Positions 50,692 through 61,566 of a stretch of DNA of 64,000 bases are shown in pieces. A program made the translations under genes and the position numbers. How positions within the stretch are numbered: position 1 is the stretch's first letter; each line of letters opens with the position of its first letter. A model generated the notes under the pieces. It worked only from the letters and a program-made list of their open reading frames with translations. It ran no database searches and was not told the origin of the DNA. The DNA is from Straminergon stramineum (taxonomy: Eukaryota > Streptophyta > Bryopsida > Hypnales > Calliergonaceae), in the NCBI GenBank assembly GCA_963920665.1, contig OY987271.1:14263350-14327349 (forward strand). Direction: 5' to 3'.

Positions 50692-52591
50692 TTGGTACAA
50701 GCTATGGTTTCGGGAAAAAAAGGGCTGCTCATCCACATCATGTGACCTCAAACCAAACCCTATAGTTATTTCTCAATCTTTGGTATGCGTTGCACTCTCT
50801 GAGAAGGAAGATGTTACTAATCTTCATTTCGAAATGGCTTAAGAAGCACGCTTATGAAAGGTACTCAAAAGTTTATGGCTTTGAATTCGAATCTTGAGTA
50901 CCGGTTATACAGTTGCTTGGTCCTGAAGAAGTCTCCGCAAGGGTTGAAGAGAAGCAAAATATAAAGAGACTCGAGATTTCTCTGGATTAAAATAGACCGT
51001 GTGTAGAAGCACATGAGAACAGATTTCATAGAAACCTAAAAATCTATGAAGGAACTTGAATCAATTAGATGGAGTGGAAATTCAGCTACATTTCAATGCA
51101 GGCATGACTACTCATCACGACTCATAAGGAAACATATGCGCGGAGGAATCTTACGAACTCTCAACAGAGAGACGACTAGTGGTACTAGAACTTTGAGAGG
51201 TGATAGAACTTCAAATTTCGCAACTCAATGCAAATTTTGGTATCTTGGAAACCTCTCGCAACTGCTCCCATGTACCTCAATCCTGAGGAATACATACTCC
51301 GAACAGGTGTCGCACCTGTGGCCTTTTCGTTCTTAGCACGGCGCTGCAACAATCTGAGCTGACAAAGCGACCTCCGCCAGGTTCAGAGCCCGTTATTGCT
51401 AATTTCAGCCTATGAAATAACCAGCAAACCCGGTCCTAGTCGGTGGCTGAATGGGACACCAGGGTTGCGGAAAATATCAATACCAGTTCTTCGAAGCCAC
51501 TAACATAGTCCACCGTGGGATTTTGACTTCAGCTGGCCACACCCAACTCAACTACTAGCTTACTACCATCTGAGAATTGCCACAGATGAGCAGGAAAAAC
51601 AACACAGACCGCTGTGATGCTGTCGAGGGCCTGTCGCCTATCCCAGACTCCTCAATTCAGATGAGTCAAGTTGGCACTAAAGGTTACGAGGTCGTTGCAA
51701 GCTCATACCTTACAATAAGCCCACCGTCAGCCCACCTAAGGCTCAAGGGCTTCAAGGAGACTGCACTAAGTCCATACCATAAGCTGACAGTGATCGAATG
51801 TTTTAAGCACATTCTAGGCCTATCCAGGGATTCACGTAATCATATACATCAGACGACGAATACCTACAAGAATTCAACTCACCCTCAAGCATTCTTGCCC
51901 GCGACTCGTGTACTGCGGTCTTTGCCTGAAAGGAGATGTTGAACACGGTGCTGGGATTTCTGAACCCCTTCCGCAGTACAATGTAAGTGCATTCTACAGG
52001 AATGCGTCCCTCGAAGAAACAGTCTCATCCCTCCGAAGATAACGGCCAGAGTATCGGAGAATCTACATCAAAATATATGCAATTTTTACAAAACACAACT
52101 GGTACACTCCTCCCGTCTCGAGAGTTGTTTCCTCGGCTTACAGACCGAGTAGAGACCCCGCTGTTCTGATTGCACTCTAAAGGAAAAAAACCTACCAATC
52201 TTTCCGTGTAACTCCAGCACAAGCCCAACTATAAGTTCCAAGAGATAGAAGGGGACCTGATCTACAGATGGCCAAAAGCCTCAACCCATCGTCCGGAGAC
52301 TGAAAGACTCACAAACAGCTGACTTCTGATGGCGCACAGGCGCAGTGCTCACAAAGCATAGTGCGACTTCGCAAGCATGTTCAAATGCCGAAACATGTGT
52401 GGACCCTAGGCCAGTCATACAATGACATCGCTTGAGCACGCACTCCGATTTCTCCAATATGCTCCTGTGATGCATGATAAACCAAACTGAGTGACACTGA
52501 TCACACGAGTTTATGCCAATGCAGCACAACAGCACTGTCGGAGACTGTGGACATACCAAATCTTTGCTCGATGCAGCAATGGAGAGCGAAC
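50692..52591. other. Balanced-composition flank downstream of the CHZ-like gene
   Basis: The composition is clearly more GC-rich than the intergenic DNA. Several open frames exist on both strands (for example 51577-51942 plus and 52281-52595 minus), but none shows a family motif or joins to a neighbour. Most likely it is the 3'UTR and downstream region of the minus-strand gene, or an unrecognised non-coding transcript. Confidence 0.35.
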
Positions 52592-53218
52592 TCACTCCTC
52601 TTCACTGTCGTCGTCTTCATCCAGATCGCCGGCGCTAAAGTCGTAGTTCACGGGCTGCGCGGTGCGTCGACGGGTCCGGGAAGGCAAAATGTTGTCTGGG
52701 TTCACTTCGTCCAACGGATCCTCCGACAAGTCGCTGTCGTCATCGTCCACACCGTTCTCGGCGCCGCTGTCGTCGCTATCCACCGTCTTCTTCCCCTTCC
52801 CCTTCGACACCGGCAAAACGGCTTTACCCTTCTTCGCAGACTGAGGCTTGGCAACGGGCTTCGCAGCGGGCTTCTTCCTCCTCGGCACATCCGAGTCGTC
52901 CGAATTCTCCGAGTCTCCGACATCCGATTCCTCCGACTCCCCGGAAACGTCCTCCTCCTCTTCCTCCGACGTATCCGCGTCGCTATCCAACTTCGCGACC
53001 TTCTTCTTCGGCTTCCCTTTCGCCGTCTCCTTCCCCTTACTCACGGAAGTGCTCTTCTGCTGCACCTTGCCGCCTCCAATCACCTTCACGGAGTCCTTCT
53101 TCCCCGTCACCACCCCCACCGCCGCAGCCTCCTTCGGCTTCTTCCTCCCCCCGGCTTCATTATCCGCCTTCCGCTTCGCCGCAAGCGCCTGCAGCATTTT
53201 CCGCTTATCCTCCGGCAT
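52592..53218 (-). CDS. Acidic nuclear protein, CHZ-type histone chaperone-like
   Basis: This is a single-exon frame of 208 residues. Residues 1-75 are strongly basic (KRKMLQALAAKRK, several KKxK clusters), consistent with nuclear localisation. Residues 78-110 and 147-170 are Ser/Asp/Glu tracts, likely casein-kinase-2 sites. Residues about 165-192 read DPLDEVNPDNILPSRTRRR, resembling the CHZ motif of H2A.Z-H2B chaperones (an acidic stretch followed by [EV]-[ND]-x-x-N-I-[IL]-P and an R-T-R-x-[RK] core), and the tail is acidic. From this I infer histone or chromatin binding in the nucleus. The first ATG of the frame was taken. The stop overlaps a GTGAGT word that could be a splice donor, so an alternative C-terminus is possible. 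The antisense open frames over the gene arise from its biased composition. A generic acidic nucleolar protein is the main alternative. Confidence 0.7.
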   Translation of the reverse strand: MPEDKRKMLQALAAKRKADNEAGGRKKPKEAAAVGVVTGKKDSVKVIGGGKVQQKSTSVSKGKETAKGKPKKKVAKLDSDADTSEEEEEDVSGESEESDVGDSENSDDSDVPRRKKPAAKPVAKPQSAKKGKAVLPVSKGKGKKTVDSDDSGAENGVDDDDSDLSEDPLDEVNPDNILPSRTRRRTAQPVNYDFSAGDLDEDDDSEEE

Positions 53219-54044
53219 GGCAGCTACTTCTTCGATTTACTCTTGCTCTACTCCCAATTCCACCACCACGCGCGAACAAAACCCCTACACGAGCCCTCAA
53301 CTTAGCAGGTACTCAGAGTGGAACATCGAACTGCATGATCACTTAGCTCATTTTTGAAACGCAAGAGACACTCCAACCAATGAGAGCAAATTCATGCCGC
53401 AGTTTCCACACTACAGTAAGCCACCGACACTGGCTATCCCTTCCCTTCACAGCTCAAGTACGGACTTCATCCCTTCCTCTGATCATAACATGCAACTAGA
53501 GGAATAGTTGCAAGCGACTTACCGCAACAAAAGACCGGAGACGCCCTTGCAGACGAATAATCTGGTTGTCAAAAATGTAGACGCCTGCGTAGACCAGCAA
53601 ATTTCACCCCGTCGGAATTCACCAAATTCCACGCAAGAACAGAGTGAACTTCTTCTCGACGAGCTCACCCTCCCAAACGCTAACCCTAAACCCTGACCAG
53701 CACAGTTCCGTTGGATCGAGGGCTTGGAAGCGGGAAGCTTCACTACCAGCCCCACTGCTTCCTCGTCCCGCGCGCGGTTTAAGAGTCACAGTATACACCG
53801 CCTCTCAGTTTTCCCTTGGTTTCTCGAGCTCGCGCGCGGTTTTCCGCGTGGTTCGAGGTATCCTTCTCAGTTACTGTAGTCCTCTCCAAAGAGCCGTTGC
53901 AGGAAGAGAGCCGGTTGTATTGCTTCCGGCAGTGTGCGCTTTCGTCACTGTGCTTGCCTTGCGTCTGGCCTGTGCAGTTGCTGTTTGTGTCTGCCTTGTG
54001 ACTTGCTGAAAATCGTAGTGGAGATGAAATGTTGGTTTGCTATC
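53219..54044. other. 5' flank of the CHZ-like gene
   Basis: This GC-rich stretch (CGCGCGG words at about 53770 and 53831) is probably the leader and promoter of the minus-strand gene. The plus strand is open in places but shows no recognisable protein. Confidence 0.4.
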
Positions 54045-54750
54045 ATTTTCGACGTAATCTCTCGAAGATCGAATCTCGTTAAAATTGCTCCAGAGAGTAT
54101 GAAATTTCAGAGAATGGGGTCGGCATGTTTCTCCAATGTAAAATTAAACATGGATCCGCTTGTACAATTCAGCCGTAATCGAACAGCGACTGGACCCCGG
54201 AAACCCACCAACCCTAAACTTGAAACTTGAAAAGTGGCCAAAATTCGAGTCGAAGTAGCGACTATCTGAGGTCTTTGTAGTCATTTTCCACGAAATGTCG
54301 CAATAATCGAACCTCATGTGCTCGAAAGAGTATGATATTTAAGTGAATAGAATCGGCATGTTTCTCCAAAAGAAAATTAAACGTGGATCTGTTTACCTAC
54401 TCTTTCTCACTACACAAGTCAGCCATAACCGAACAGCTTCCAGATCAACCCAAAATTTGAAAAGTGGCCAAAATTCGAGTTGAAGTAGCGACTAACTGAG
54501 GTCTTCGTAATCATTTTCCACGAAATGTCGCAAAAATCGAACCCCGAGTGCTCGAGAGAGCATGATATTCCAGTGAATAGAATCGGCATGTTCCCCCGAA
54601 GGAAACACAAACGTGGATCTGTTTGCCTACTCTTTCTTACTACACAAGTCAGCCATAATCGAACAGCTTCCAGACCAACCCAAAATTCGAAAAGTGGCCA
54701 AATTTCGAGCCGAAGTTGCGACCATCTGAGGTCTTTGAACCAACTGCATA
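54045..54750. repeat. 230-bp tandem repeat upstream of the CHZ-like gene, about three units
   Basis: The word AAAAGTGGCCAAA(A/T)TTCGAG occurs at 54230, 54460 and 54690, exactly 230 bp apart. TCGGCATGTT occurs at about 54120, 54353 and 54583. Other shared words in order are ACGAAATGTCGCA, GTGGATC(T/C), ACACAAGTCAGCC and GAACAGCTTCCAGA. The last two units are highly similar and the first is more diverged. The array lies 0.8-1.5 kb upstream of the start codon. The long open frames through it are by-products of the repeat. Confidence 0.85.
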
Positions 54751-57700
54751 CTCCATCATTCCCCGGGATTCGATTCTCTGGAAAGCTCACTCCCTCATTC
54801 AAAGAGCGACATGAAACCTGTACCCAACCGAATAGCAAATTTTCTGGAAAATATGCGCGACCTGAGAATCCATTTCGGAAGGGACGGGATGGAAACTGGA
54901 GCGGAATTCTTCCGGATGGGATTCAGAATGGTCATAAAGGATCCCGAGCAGGCAATCAGAGAAGAACCGAGACTGGGAGCTGCGACGAAGCCCGAATGTC
55001 GGCGTGATCGGAAGAGAGATTCTGAACTACGTAGATTGGAAATGTGTTACGGGACGTAGCGGGTTGCGGAGAGATCAACCACTTCCTAGGACAAATTTTT
55101 GTTTTCCGAGATTTTCATGTAGTAAGTGGTAGATTTAGTTTCATGCAAAGTTTTCATGGTATATGGTACAAGGTAAATGTATCCATTGTCAACCACGACC
55201 CATATCCAATATGTAGGGGGCACTATTTCCAACCAAGGCTACATTAGGATTCCAATCAAAGCTTGGAATGTGTTTTTTCACATTTTTAAGGTTTAGATTG
55301 ATAAGGTCAAGACACATGTATGTTCTGAAGTAGTGAGCAAGAATGTAGGAAGTAGTGAGTAGAATGTAGTTCTTGAAGGATTGGAATTGAAAAAGTCTAA
55401 ACATTTGCTATGGCTCCGAAAATTCACAATTATTTCAATTTTAGCAATAAAATTACAAAAAAATAGCAATCCCCATATTTCCTATCTTTCTATATGGGGT
55501 ACATTTGTTGCACCTTGAACTATTCATGATCTACTCCAAAATCCCTAAAGTGATTAGATATGGGTACATTTACCTTATTAGACGCCTGATGCGGCTAATC
55601 ATTTCATATGGGGCAATGACCAACGAAGAAAGGATTTTGTGGGAAAGAAAAGATTGATGAAGAAAGTAGAGCCCAAAAAGGAGGTAGGGTTTTTGCAAAA
55701 GTTCTGACGAAAAGCATCATTGCCTAACATAAACTAGGGGGGGAATGAACAAAATGTGATGAACAAAACTTAATTGGATAAAAAATGCAAAATGACTAAT
55801 TAGGCGGGCAAAATCACATAATCAAGCAAGAAACCCTAATTATGGTGTGGAATCTGCATGGAAAATGAACATAATATTTTCCACTAGTAGTTTACATAGG
55901 AATTCTTGGAGTATATCAATATGATACACTTTTAGAACAATAGTTAAAACATTTTAATATCATTTTCTCTAATTTACATCATCTATTCTCTTACCAAACC
56001 TAAAGAATAGATGCAAGTTTATTTATTGCATATATCCTAGAGGGCATGAGGGTTTTTCAATTATATGGGAGAAAGTTGAATTAGACCTTATTCAAAAGGC
56101 AAACTTAAGGGCCACAAGAATAAAGGGCTTGTAGCTCAATTGCTCATTTCATTTATTTGGGAAGCACAAAAAGCAAACAACGGTGCTAGTATGTGAGCCC
56201 AAGAATGCAAGCTTGCGAGCATTGAGCCTACATAGTAGGTACCTATAATATAGATACTCCATACTATAGAAGGTGTATGTATCATAAACACCTATAATAT
56301 GGGTATTTGTAACATATATACCCTATAATCATAGACTGTTTCTATAGTACATACATTTATAACATAGGTGTATAGTATTATAGGCTCATAGACTCACACT
56401 CCTATGCTCATATAATAGCACCCCACCATGCACTAAGAAAGGAAGATCGAATTCCATTGAAAATATTCCTTGAAAACTTTTTGTTATGCTTAATTTGAGT
56501 AAATTTTTCTCAAATATAGTAATAACAAATTTGTGGCACTATATAAGGTCTCTAATATCTATAGCTTAGGTTGTGAACTCTTTACTTTGGATTTGTAAAA
56601 CACATAAACAAATCATTTCTTTTAAAATTTCAAAGACACAAATTGAAAACCAAACCAAGGGCTTTGCCTTGGCAAACATTTACAAACATTTATTGCTAGG
56701 GATTTTTGAGCAATAAATTTTCTTAGAAGCAATACCAAAAGTTTATAGAGGAATGTTCAAAGATTAGTTTTTCTTTTCTAAAGGTACAAAATTGTGAAGT
56801 TGCTAGCTACAAAGTCTCAAGAGGGTATTGCTCTTTTGGATGAATTTGCATAATTTTGGATGAATATATGATTTTCCATCCATAAACATGGATATAACTA
56901 GTTCCATCACTCTAGCAAAGATTACAATATGCACTTTCCAAAATAAATAAATTTTGTCTAAACAATATTAATGTCAATACCATTAAAGTAGTGTAATTCT
57001 TGTAATCAAATTGTGTCCAAATTTACACAATGCTCTAGAAATAGGATATTTAGGTTTCAGATTGTTTCACTTGAAATGTGCTAAAGTAGTGGAATATGTC
57101 AATTCAATGAAATTGTTTTGCCACACTTCATTTAAGAGCCAAATGAAATAATGCACACATCAAGAAAAATCGAGGTCTTTAATTTCTTCAACCTTGTTGT
57201 AATTTATTATATCAACTTGCACAGAGTATCACAAAATTTTTGTCATATTTTCATCCCAATGGATGGTCACATTCTCATCTTCATACATTTTCATCCAAAA
57301 TTTGGAATTACGGACTCTAAAGTAAGGTTTCATTATCAACTTTTGAATATGGAAATATAAATTTATACATTGAATTAGATTTAATATTGAAATGGTATTG
57401 AACATTCCTCATATATACTCCTTGTGCACTCAATCAATATTTATGGGGGGTGGATTTCTTCATGTTGAACAAAGAACAACAAGAAATACACTAGATTGTA
57501 TCAATAAAATGAAGTTTACCACCTAGATATGCATAATGGTACAATTCACTAAAAAAATTCTTTTACTTTAGATTAATGTCAATGTGATACACTATATACT
57601 TGAAGGCATACAAATAAACATTTGGGTATGGTGGGTATAATTAAACATTCTTTGTTTTTGATGCCAAAGCACATACTATATTGACAATTGAAGGAAAATT

Positions 57701-58039
57701 CTAAATTTTCTTGGAATCTTACTATAATATGTAGTTCTCAATTATCATAAGAATAATCTATGAATTTACAAAGATGGTATTCATTACTCAATTGATTATT
57801 GGTACTCCCACTATAAGCCCTAAGTTCCTCTACATTTAAGTGAACATTACCAAGATGAGAATATGTAAGGCAATCAATAAGGTTAGTTCTACAACTATGG
57901 CACAATTATATATAGTTACCTTATGTGGTACAAAATTATGGAATCCTACCCAGGACATGCTTCTTAGTGTTCACTTACCCAGTTTTCATTGCATAGAAAT
58001 TAAAGACTTGACTATGTGAATTTTCCAAAGAAGCATGAA

Positions 58040-58043
<4 letters not shown>

Positions 58044-58107
<64 letters not shown>
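58044..58107. repeat. (GA)n microsatellite
   Basis: This is an uninterrupted GA dinucleotide run of about 32 units. Such length without interruption suggests a polymorphic locus. Confidence 0.95.
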
Positions 58108-58109
<2 letters not shown>

Positions 58110-58339
58110 TCTAACTTACTTTTGAGGTTGGCATAAATTTAAAATCTATTCATCTTATGTTCTAGACAATGCCCCTAAAGGCAAAGTGAGTGACTCCAAG
58201 ACTACATACCTTGAGTAGGAGGGAGTCATAGAGACTTTATACAACCTAATGATATAGCAAGGGTTTGTATTGGGGTGGTACATAATGTTTTATAGATGTT
58301 TAATGGATGTCATGATAGTATTGGGATTTTTATTGGATA

Positions 58340-58510
58340 TACAATGTTGGCATAAGATTGGTATTTCAACAATCTAGGGTTCAAATCCTTGTATAGTCAT
58401 ATTGATTATTGACTATTGAAAATTGACTATTGGATGTACATTGATGGCATAAGATTGGTATGTCAACAATCTAAGGTTTAAATCTTTCTATAGTCATATT
58501 GACTATTGAT
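58340..58510 (+). repeat. Tandem duplication with a tRNA-like B-box
   Basis: Two units share GGCATAAGATTGGTAT (starting about 58350 and 58446), TCAACAATCTA and ATAGTCATATTGA. The first contains GGTTCAAATCC, an exact RNA polymerase III B-box, with an A-box-like TGGCATAAGATTGG about 30 bp before it. This could be a remnant of a tRNA-derived SINE head. No complete tRNA can be folded from it by eye. Confidence 0.35.
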
Positions 58511-58795
58511 TCTTTAGATTTAGTGAAGTATTGAGGTACATAAATGTCACTCTTTGTATCATAGATGATAATGTCTTTGTTGTACTAGGCATTATCATTT
58601 TTGAACTAATTTGATTTTAAATTATAGTTGTTAGTTGTTATTGTTTTAGTTTTGATTTGATTTTGTAAATAGTGAGGTTCAATGTCAATACAATGTATTT
58701 ATTAGTTTTAGGGATGGAGTCTTAGGAGAAATGGTCGTTATAGAATTCATTGAATTGTGTTGTATAGTCTTTTAATGGGGTCATGGTTGTCATAG

Positions 58796-58970
58796 TAGAC
58801 AGATGTCCAGTTCACCCATCCGTCCGTCTGGGACGCCCGTTAGAGGTCTCGCCCGTCCGATACAGTCAACACAAAGTTGACTTCATGAAAACAGAAAAAT
58901 AGGCCACGTGGATGCCACATGGATTTTGCAACATGCAGGGTGCAGACGCGATCGTCAAGGCGCGGACTGG
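58796..58970. other. GC-rich block at the apparent left border of the RING/kinase unit
   Basis: Composition shifts abruptly from AT-rich to a block with CCGTCCGTC, GACGCCCG and CGCCCGTCC words. At 58944-58966 it contains one inverted, slightly altered copy of the 21-bp unit found in the shared promoter at 61310-61410 (GACGC.ATCGT followed by GGCGCGGAC). It may be a border or subterminal region of a mobile or duplicated unit. Confidence 0.45.
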
Positions 58971-59457
58971 ATTTACATATGCTAAATTAATATGCTTTTA
59001 CATATTTCATTTCATATTTCATATTTCATATGCCATATTCCAAGTCACTCCAACACTCCATATTTTTTTCTTCATTCCTAAAATTCTTCCAATCTACTTC
59101 AATGTCATTTTTTTTTTGGTGGATCATTTCTTTTTTTTTAGGGGGCTTCATGAACTCCTAAAACATAGGCATAGTGAAAACATAAAGTGTATGTATTTTT
59201 ATACCAAACTATTGCATTCATTATTTTTATTTAAGTTTTATCATCAATTCATAGAATTCATAAAAATGCAATGAGAAAGAACAATCAAATGAAATATTAA
59301 TATATTATGAGATTTTAAGTATAGAATACATCTGATTTTATATATATTTTGAGGTGTTTGGCAATTTCCAAGTAGGTACACATGGTCCTCTATGAGGATG
59401 ATTTACCTTCTATGCCTAAACTATATGCTAAACTACAAAAAGTGAAACAACTAAATA

Positions 59458-61035
59458 CTATGTACGATAACAACAATCTGGCATAGTCCAACAGTGGGGT
59501 GCGTTTCTCAATGTGTCTAGAACATCTGGCACTGACGCCCTTTCACTCACATCCTCTTTTACGAGGCTTTCCAATTTGATCCTGAGGTTCTGATATTGCT
59601 CTGGATTCTTCGTTGTAAAGTATTTGGGGTTCCAGTCCTCTTTCCAAATTGCAGCTGCTATCCATCCCGCCGCATGTGCATCAGCAGCTATGGAGTACAA
59701 ATGTGTTTTCTGCATGGCCTCAATTGAATTTGCTGAACCCTGTTCTCCGTATACATAAAACAATTCAGGGACTGCAAACCTTCGCTTCTTCTCTTTTGCC
59801 AGAATCTCCATGTTGGGAAAGCCATACCTTGATGGCTCCTTCTCTACAACTCGGCTAGAAAGTCCCCAATCACATATCCCTATGTACACCCTCTGTTCTT
59901 TCCAATCATCAAAATGGAGCAAAACATTGGATGGAGTTATGTCGTTGTGCATGTACTGTGCATCGTGGCATTTCCCCACAATGACAAGCAAGGAGAGTGC
60001 CAAGTTCACTCGGTTCTTTCGGTAAGTTGCAACCCATGCAAGCTCCTCTTTTGTCAACCACGTACCTTGTTCACGCTCAATGTCATCCGCATCCACTGAT
60101 TCGCTCACTTTCGAATTGTATTTGGATAAGAAAGAAATTAGAGATCCTCCATTCCACCACAGCGTATAGCCTTCCATCGTTTTAGGGTGGAGGTACGCAA
60201 TTCAAATGATGCCAGGATGTATCACTAGACACCCTCCCGCCTCATTGATGATTCCTTGGCGCTTCTCCTTTTCATTTGTGGTTTTCAAGCTCTTCCCAGC
60301 AAAAAATATCCAACTAGGAATGCTCTCAAGTTTTGTAAGCATCACCTTCCTCATGGTCCCATATGAACCAACCGCACTCTATTCCGGCATGGGGATGACT
60401 TTTACTGAACTTTCAAGCCACTTGAATGTTCCACTCACACAATGAGCCCTTATTGCGTTTTCAATTGTCGCTTTCCATGGTGCTTGCTTTTTCTTACGCG
60501 ATGAAGAAAATTGTTGAGCAAAATTTTGAATGATTTTCAATTTTGCAACCAACTCTTTGTTCTGCATGTCCCAATCGCTACCATCCTCTTTCTTACCCGT
60601 GTGGTAACACCAATTTGACACTATATTGGTTGTGAGGGCAACTACCTGTTTATCCAGCCAATCTTGGTGCAACCAATAATCAGAGAAATTGTTGAATTTC
60701 TCAGATGCTTCAAACTTTGACTCCAGCTCCCTTCGCAAGTCCCTTGTCAGTTTGTGGTATCCTTCTTCGTTGTGCGCCACATACTCCTTGGTCAACATAG
60801 TTGTACCTCGACGAGTGTAGAACACCACAGCTATTGCTCTCCCTTCAACTATGAATTCATGTGGAGGCATATGGGGATTTTGGGTTTTTTTGCGCTTCTT
60901 TTGGCCTGATGAGGAAGGATTTGATGAACTTGAGGACATCAATGTGTTCGTGGATGGAATTACCATCTCACCGACATCATCCAAATCTTTAAACATAGGA
61001 CGTTTTTCCACAGATCCACTCCCTTCCCCTGTCAT
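59458..61035 (-). pseudogene. Protein kinase-like gene with two in-frame stops
   Basis: One minus-strand frame of 526 codons runs from ATG 61033-61035 to the terminal stop at 59458-59460. It is interrupted by TAG at 60379-60381 (codon 219) and TGA at 60202-60204 (codon 278). The N-terminal part (codons 1-218) is unrecognised, with a Ser-rich and basic segment (SSSSSNPSSSGQKKRKK). After the first stop the frame reads as a kinase domain: a glycine-loop-like VGSYGTMRKV, a candidate beta-3 lysine in FFAGKSLK, a helix-C-like INEAGG, and hinge-like TLWWNGGSLISFL. It continues with the catalytic loop HNDITPSNVLL (59941-59949 covers HND), which keeps the catalytic Asp and the metal-binding Asn, and DWG in place of DFG (59863-59871). 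Kinase features on both sides of each stop show that the frame was recently intact. Its divergent neighbour is the RING gene. An unrecognised intron cannot be fully excluded for the TAG. Confidence 0.75.
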
Positions 61036-61229
61036 AATGAAAAAAATTTGGTACGATGGGCCTCCGTATCTATCCGAAAGCACGAAAGTTAAAAAAAATT
61101 CAAAAAAACCAGGTCACATATGCGGGCCAAGCCCACCACCCACCAAACTCACTCACATAGGCCGCGGGGACGAACTAGCGTGTGAGGCATAGGGCGCGGA
61201 CTTGGCAAAGAAATGAGGGTGGGGACTCG

Positions 61230-61240
61230 CTTTATATAGT
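61230..61240 (-). promoter_or_regulatory. TATA box of the kinase-like gene
   Basis: The minus strand reads ACTATATAAAG, about 195 bp upstream of the start codon. It is an exact inverted copy of the TATA word serving the plus-strand gene. Confidence 0.7.
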
Positions 61241-61294
61241 CCCCCCGCTCATGTCCACGCCCTGACTTTTAGTGTTCCCGCCCCTCTCCCAGAG

Positions 61295-61410
61295 GTCCAA
61301 GCCCCCTGAGATGGCGTCCGCGCCCCCTGCGATGGCGTCCGCGCCCCCTACGATGGCGTCCGCGCCCCCTACGATGGAATCCGCGCCCCCTACGATGGCG
61401 TCCGCGCCCT
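61295..61410. repeat. 21-bp GC-rich tandem repeat in the shared promoter
   Basis: Units of 21 bp (GATGGCGTCCGCGCCCCCTAC type) start at 61310, 61331, 61352, 61373 and 61394. The last is partial, and a partial unit precedes the first. Units differ by one to two bases. It sits between the two opposing TATA boxes, as an enhancer-like or spacer repeat would. Confidence 0.9.
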
Positions 61411-61427
61411 GGCGTCCCCCACCTCCA

Positions 61428-61438
61428 ACTATATAAAG
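61428..61438 (+). promoter_or_regulatory. TATA box of the RING-finger gene
   Basis: ACTATATAAAG on the plus strand lies about 130 bp upstream of the ATG at 61567. A short out-of-frame upstream ATG occurs at 61535. Confidence 0.7.
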
Positions 61439-61566
61439 TTGTTTCCGCCCCATTTGTGCCCGCCCTGCATACTCTCAGCCTTCCACCTCTTTGTTGAGCT
61501 GGTTGTGAGCGTTGTGTGGGGTCTACTTGATTGCCATGTTGGAGGTTTTCGAATTTTTCTGCAAAA

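Larger units (their letters stand above)
54751..58795. other. Gene-free stretch, AT-rich from about 55080
   Basis: No gene is recognised. TATAGTA/CATAG words recur at 56220-56400. A perfect (GA)n run occupies about 58044-58107. Two copies of a segment of roughly 97 bp lie at about 58340-58510. Confidence 0.5.

Noticed and set aside
51577..51942. Open frame of 121 codons downstream of the CHZ-like gene
   Set aside because: It has a non-ATG start, no recognisable motif and no partner exon; treated as non-coding flank.
52547..53305. Long open frame (252 codons) on the plus strand opposite the CHZ-like gene
   Set aside because: It is antisense to a clearly biased Lys/Asp/Glu/Ser gene; such composition leaves the opposite strand open and the predicted protein is low-complexity Leu/Arg.
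54525..55007. Open frame of 160 codons on the plus strand
   Set aside because: It runs through the 230-bp tandem repeat, starts at no convincing ATG context and shows no family motif.
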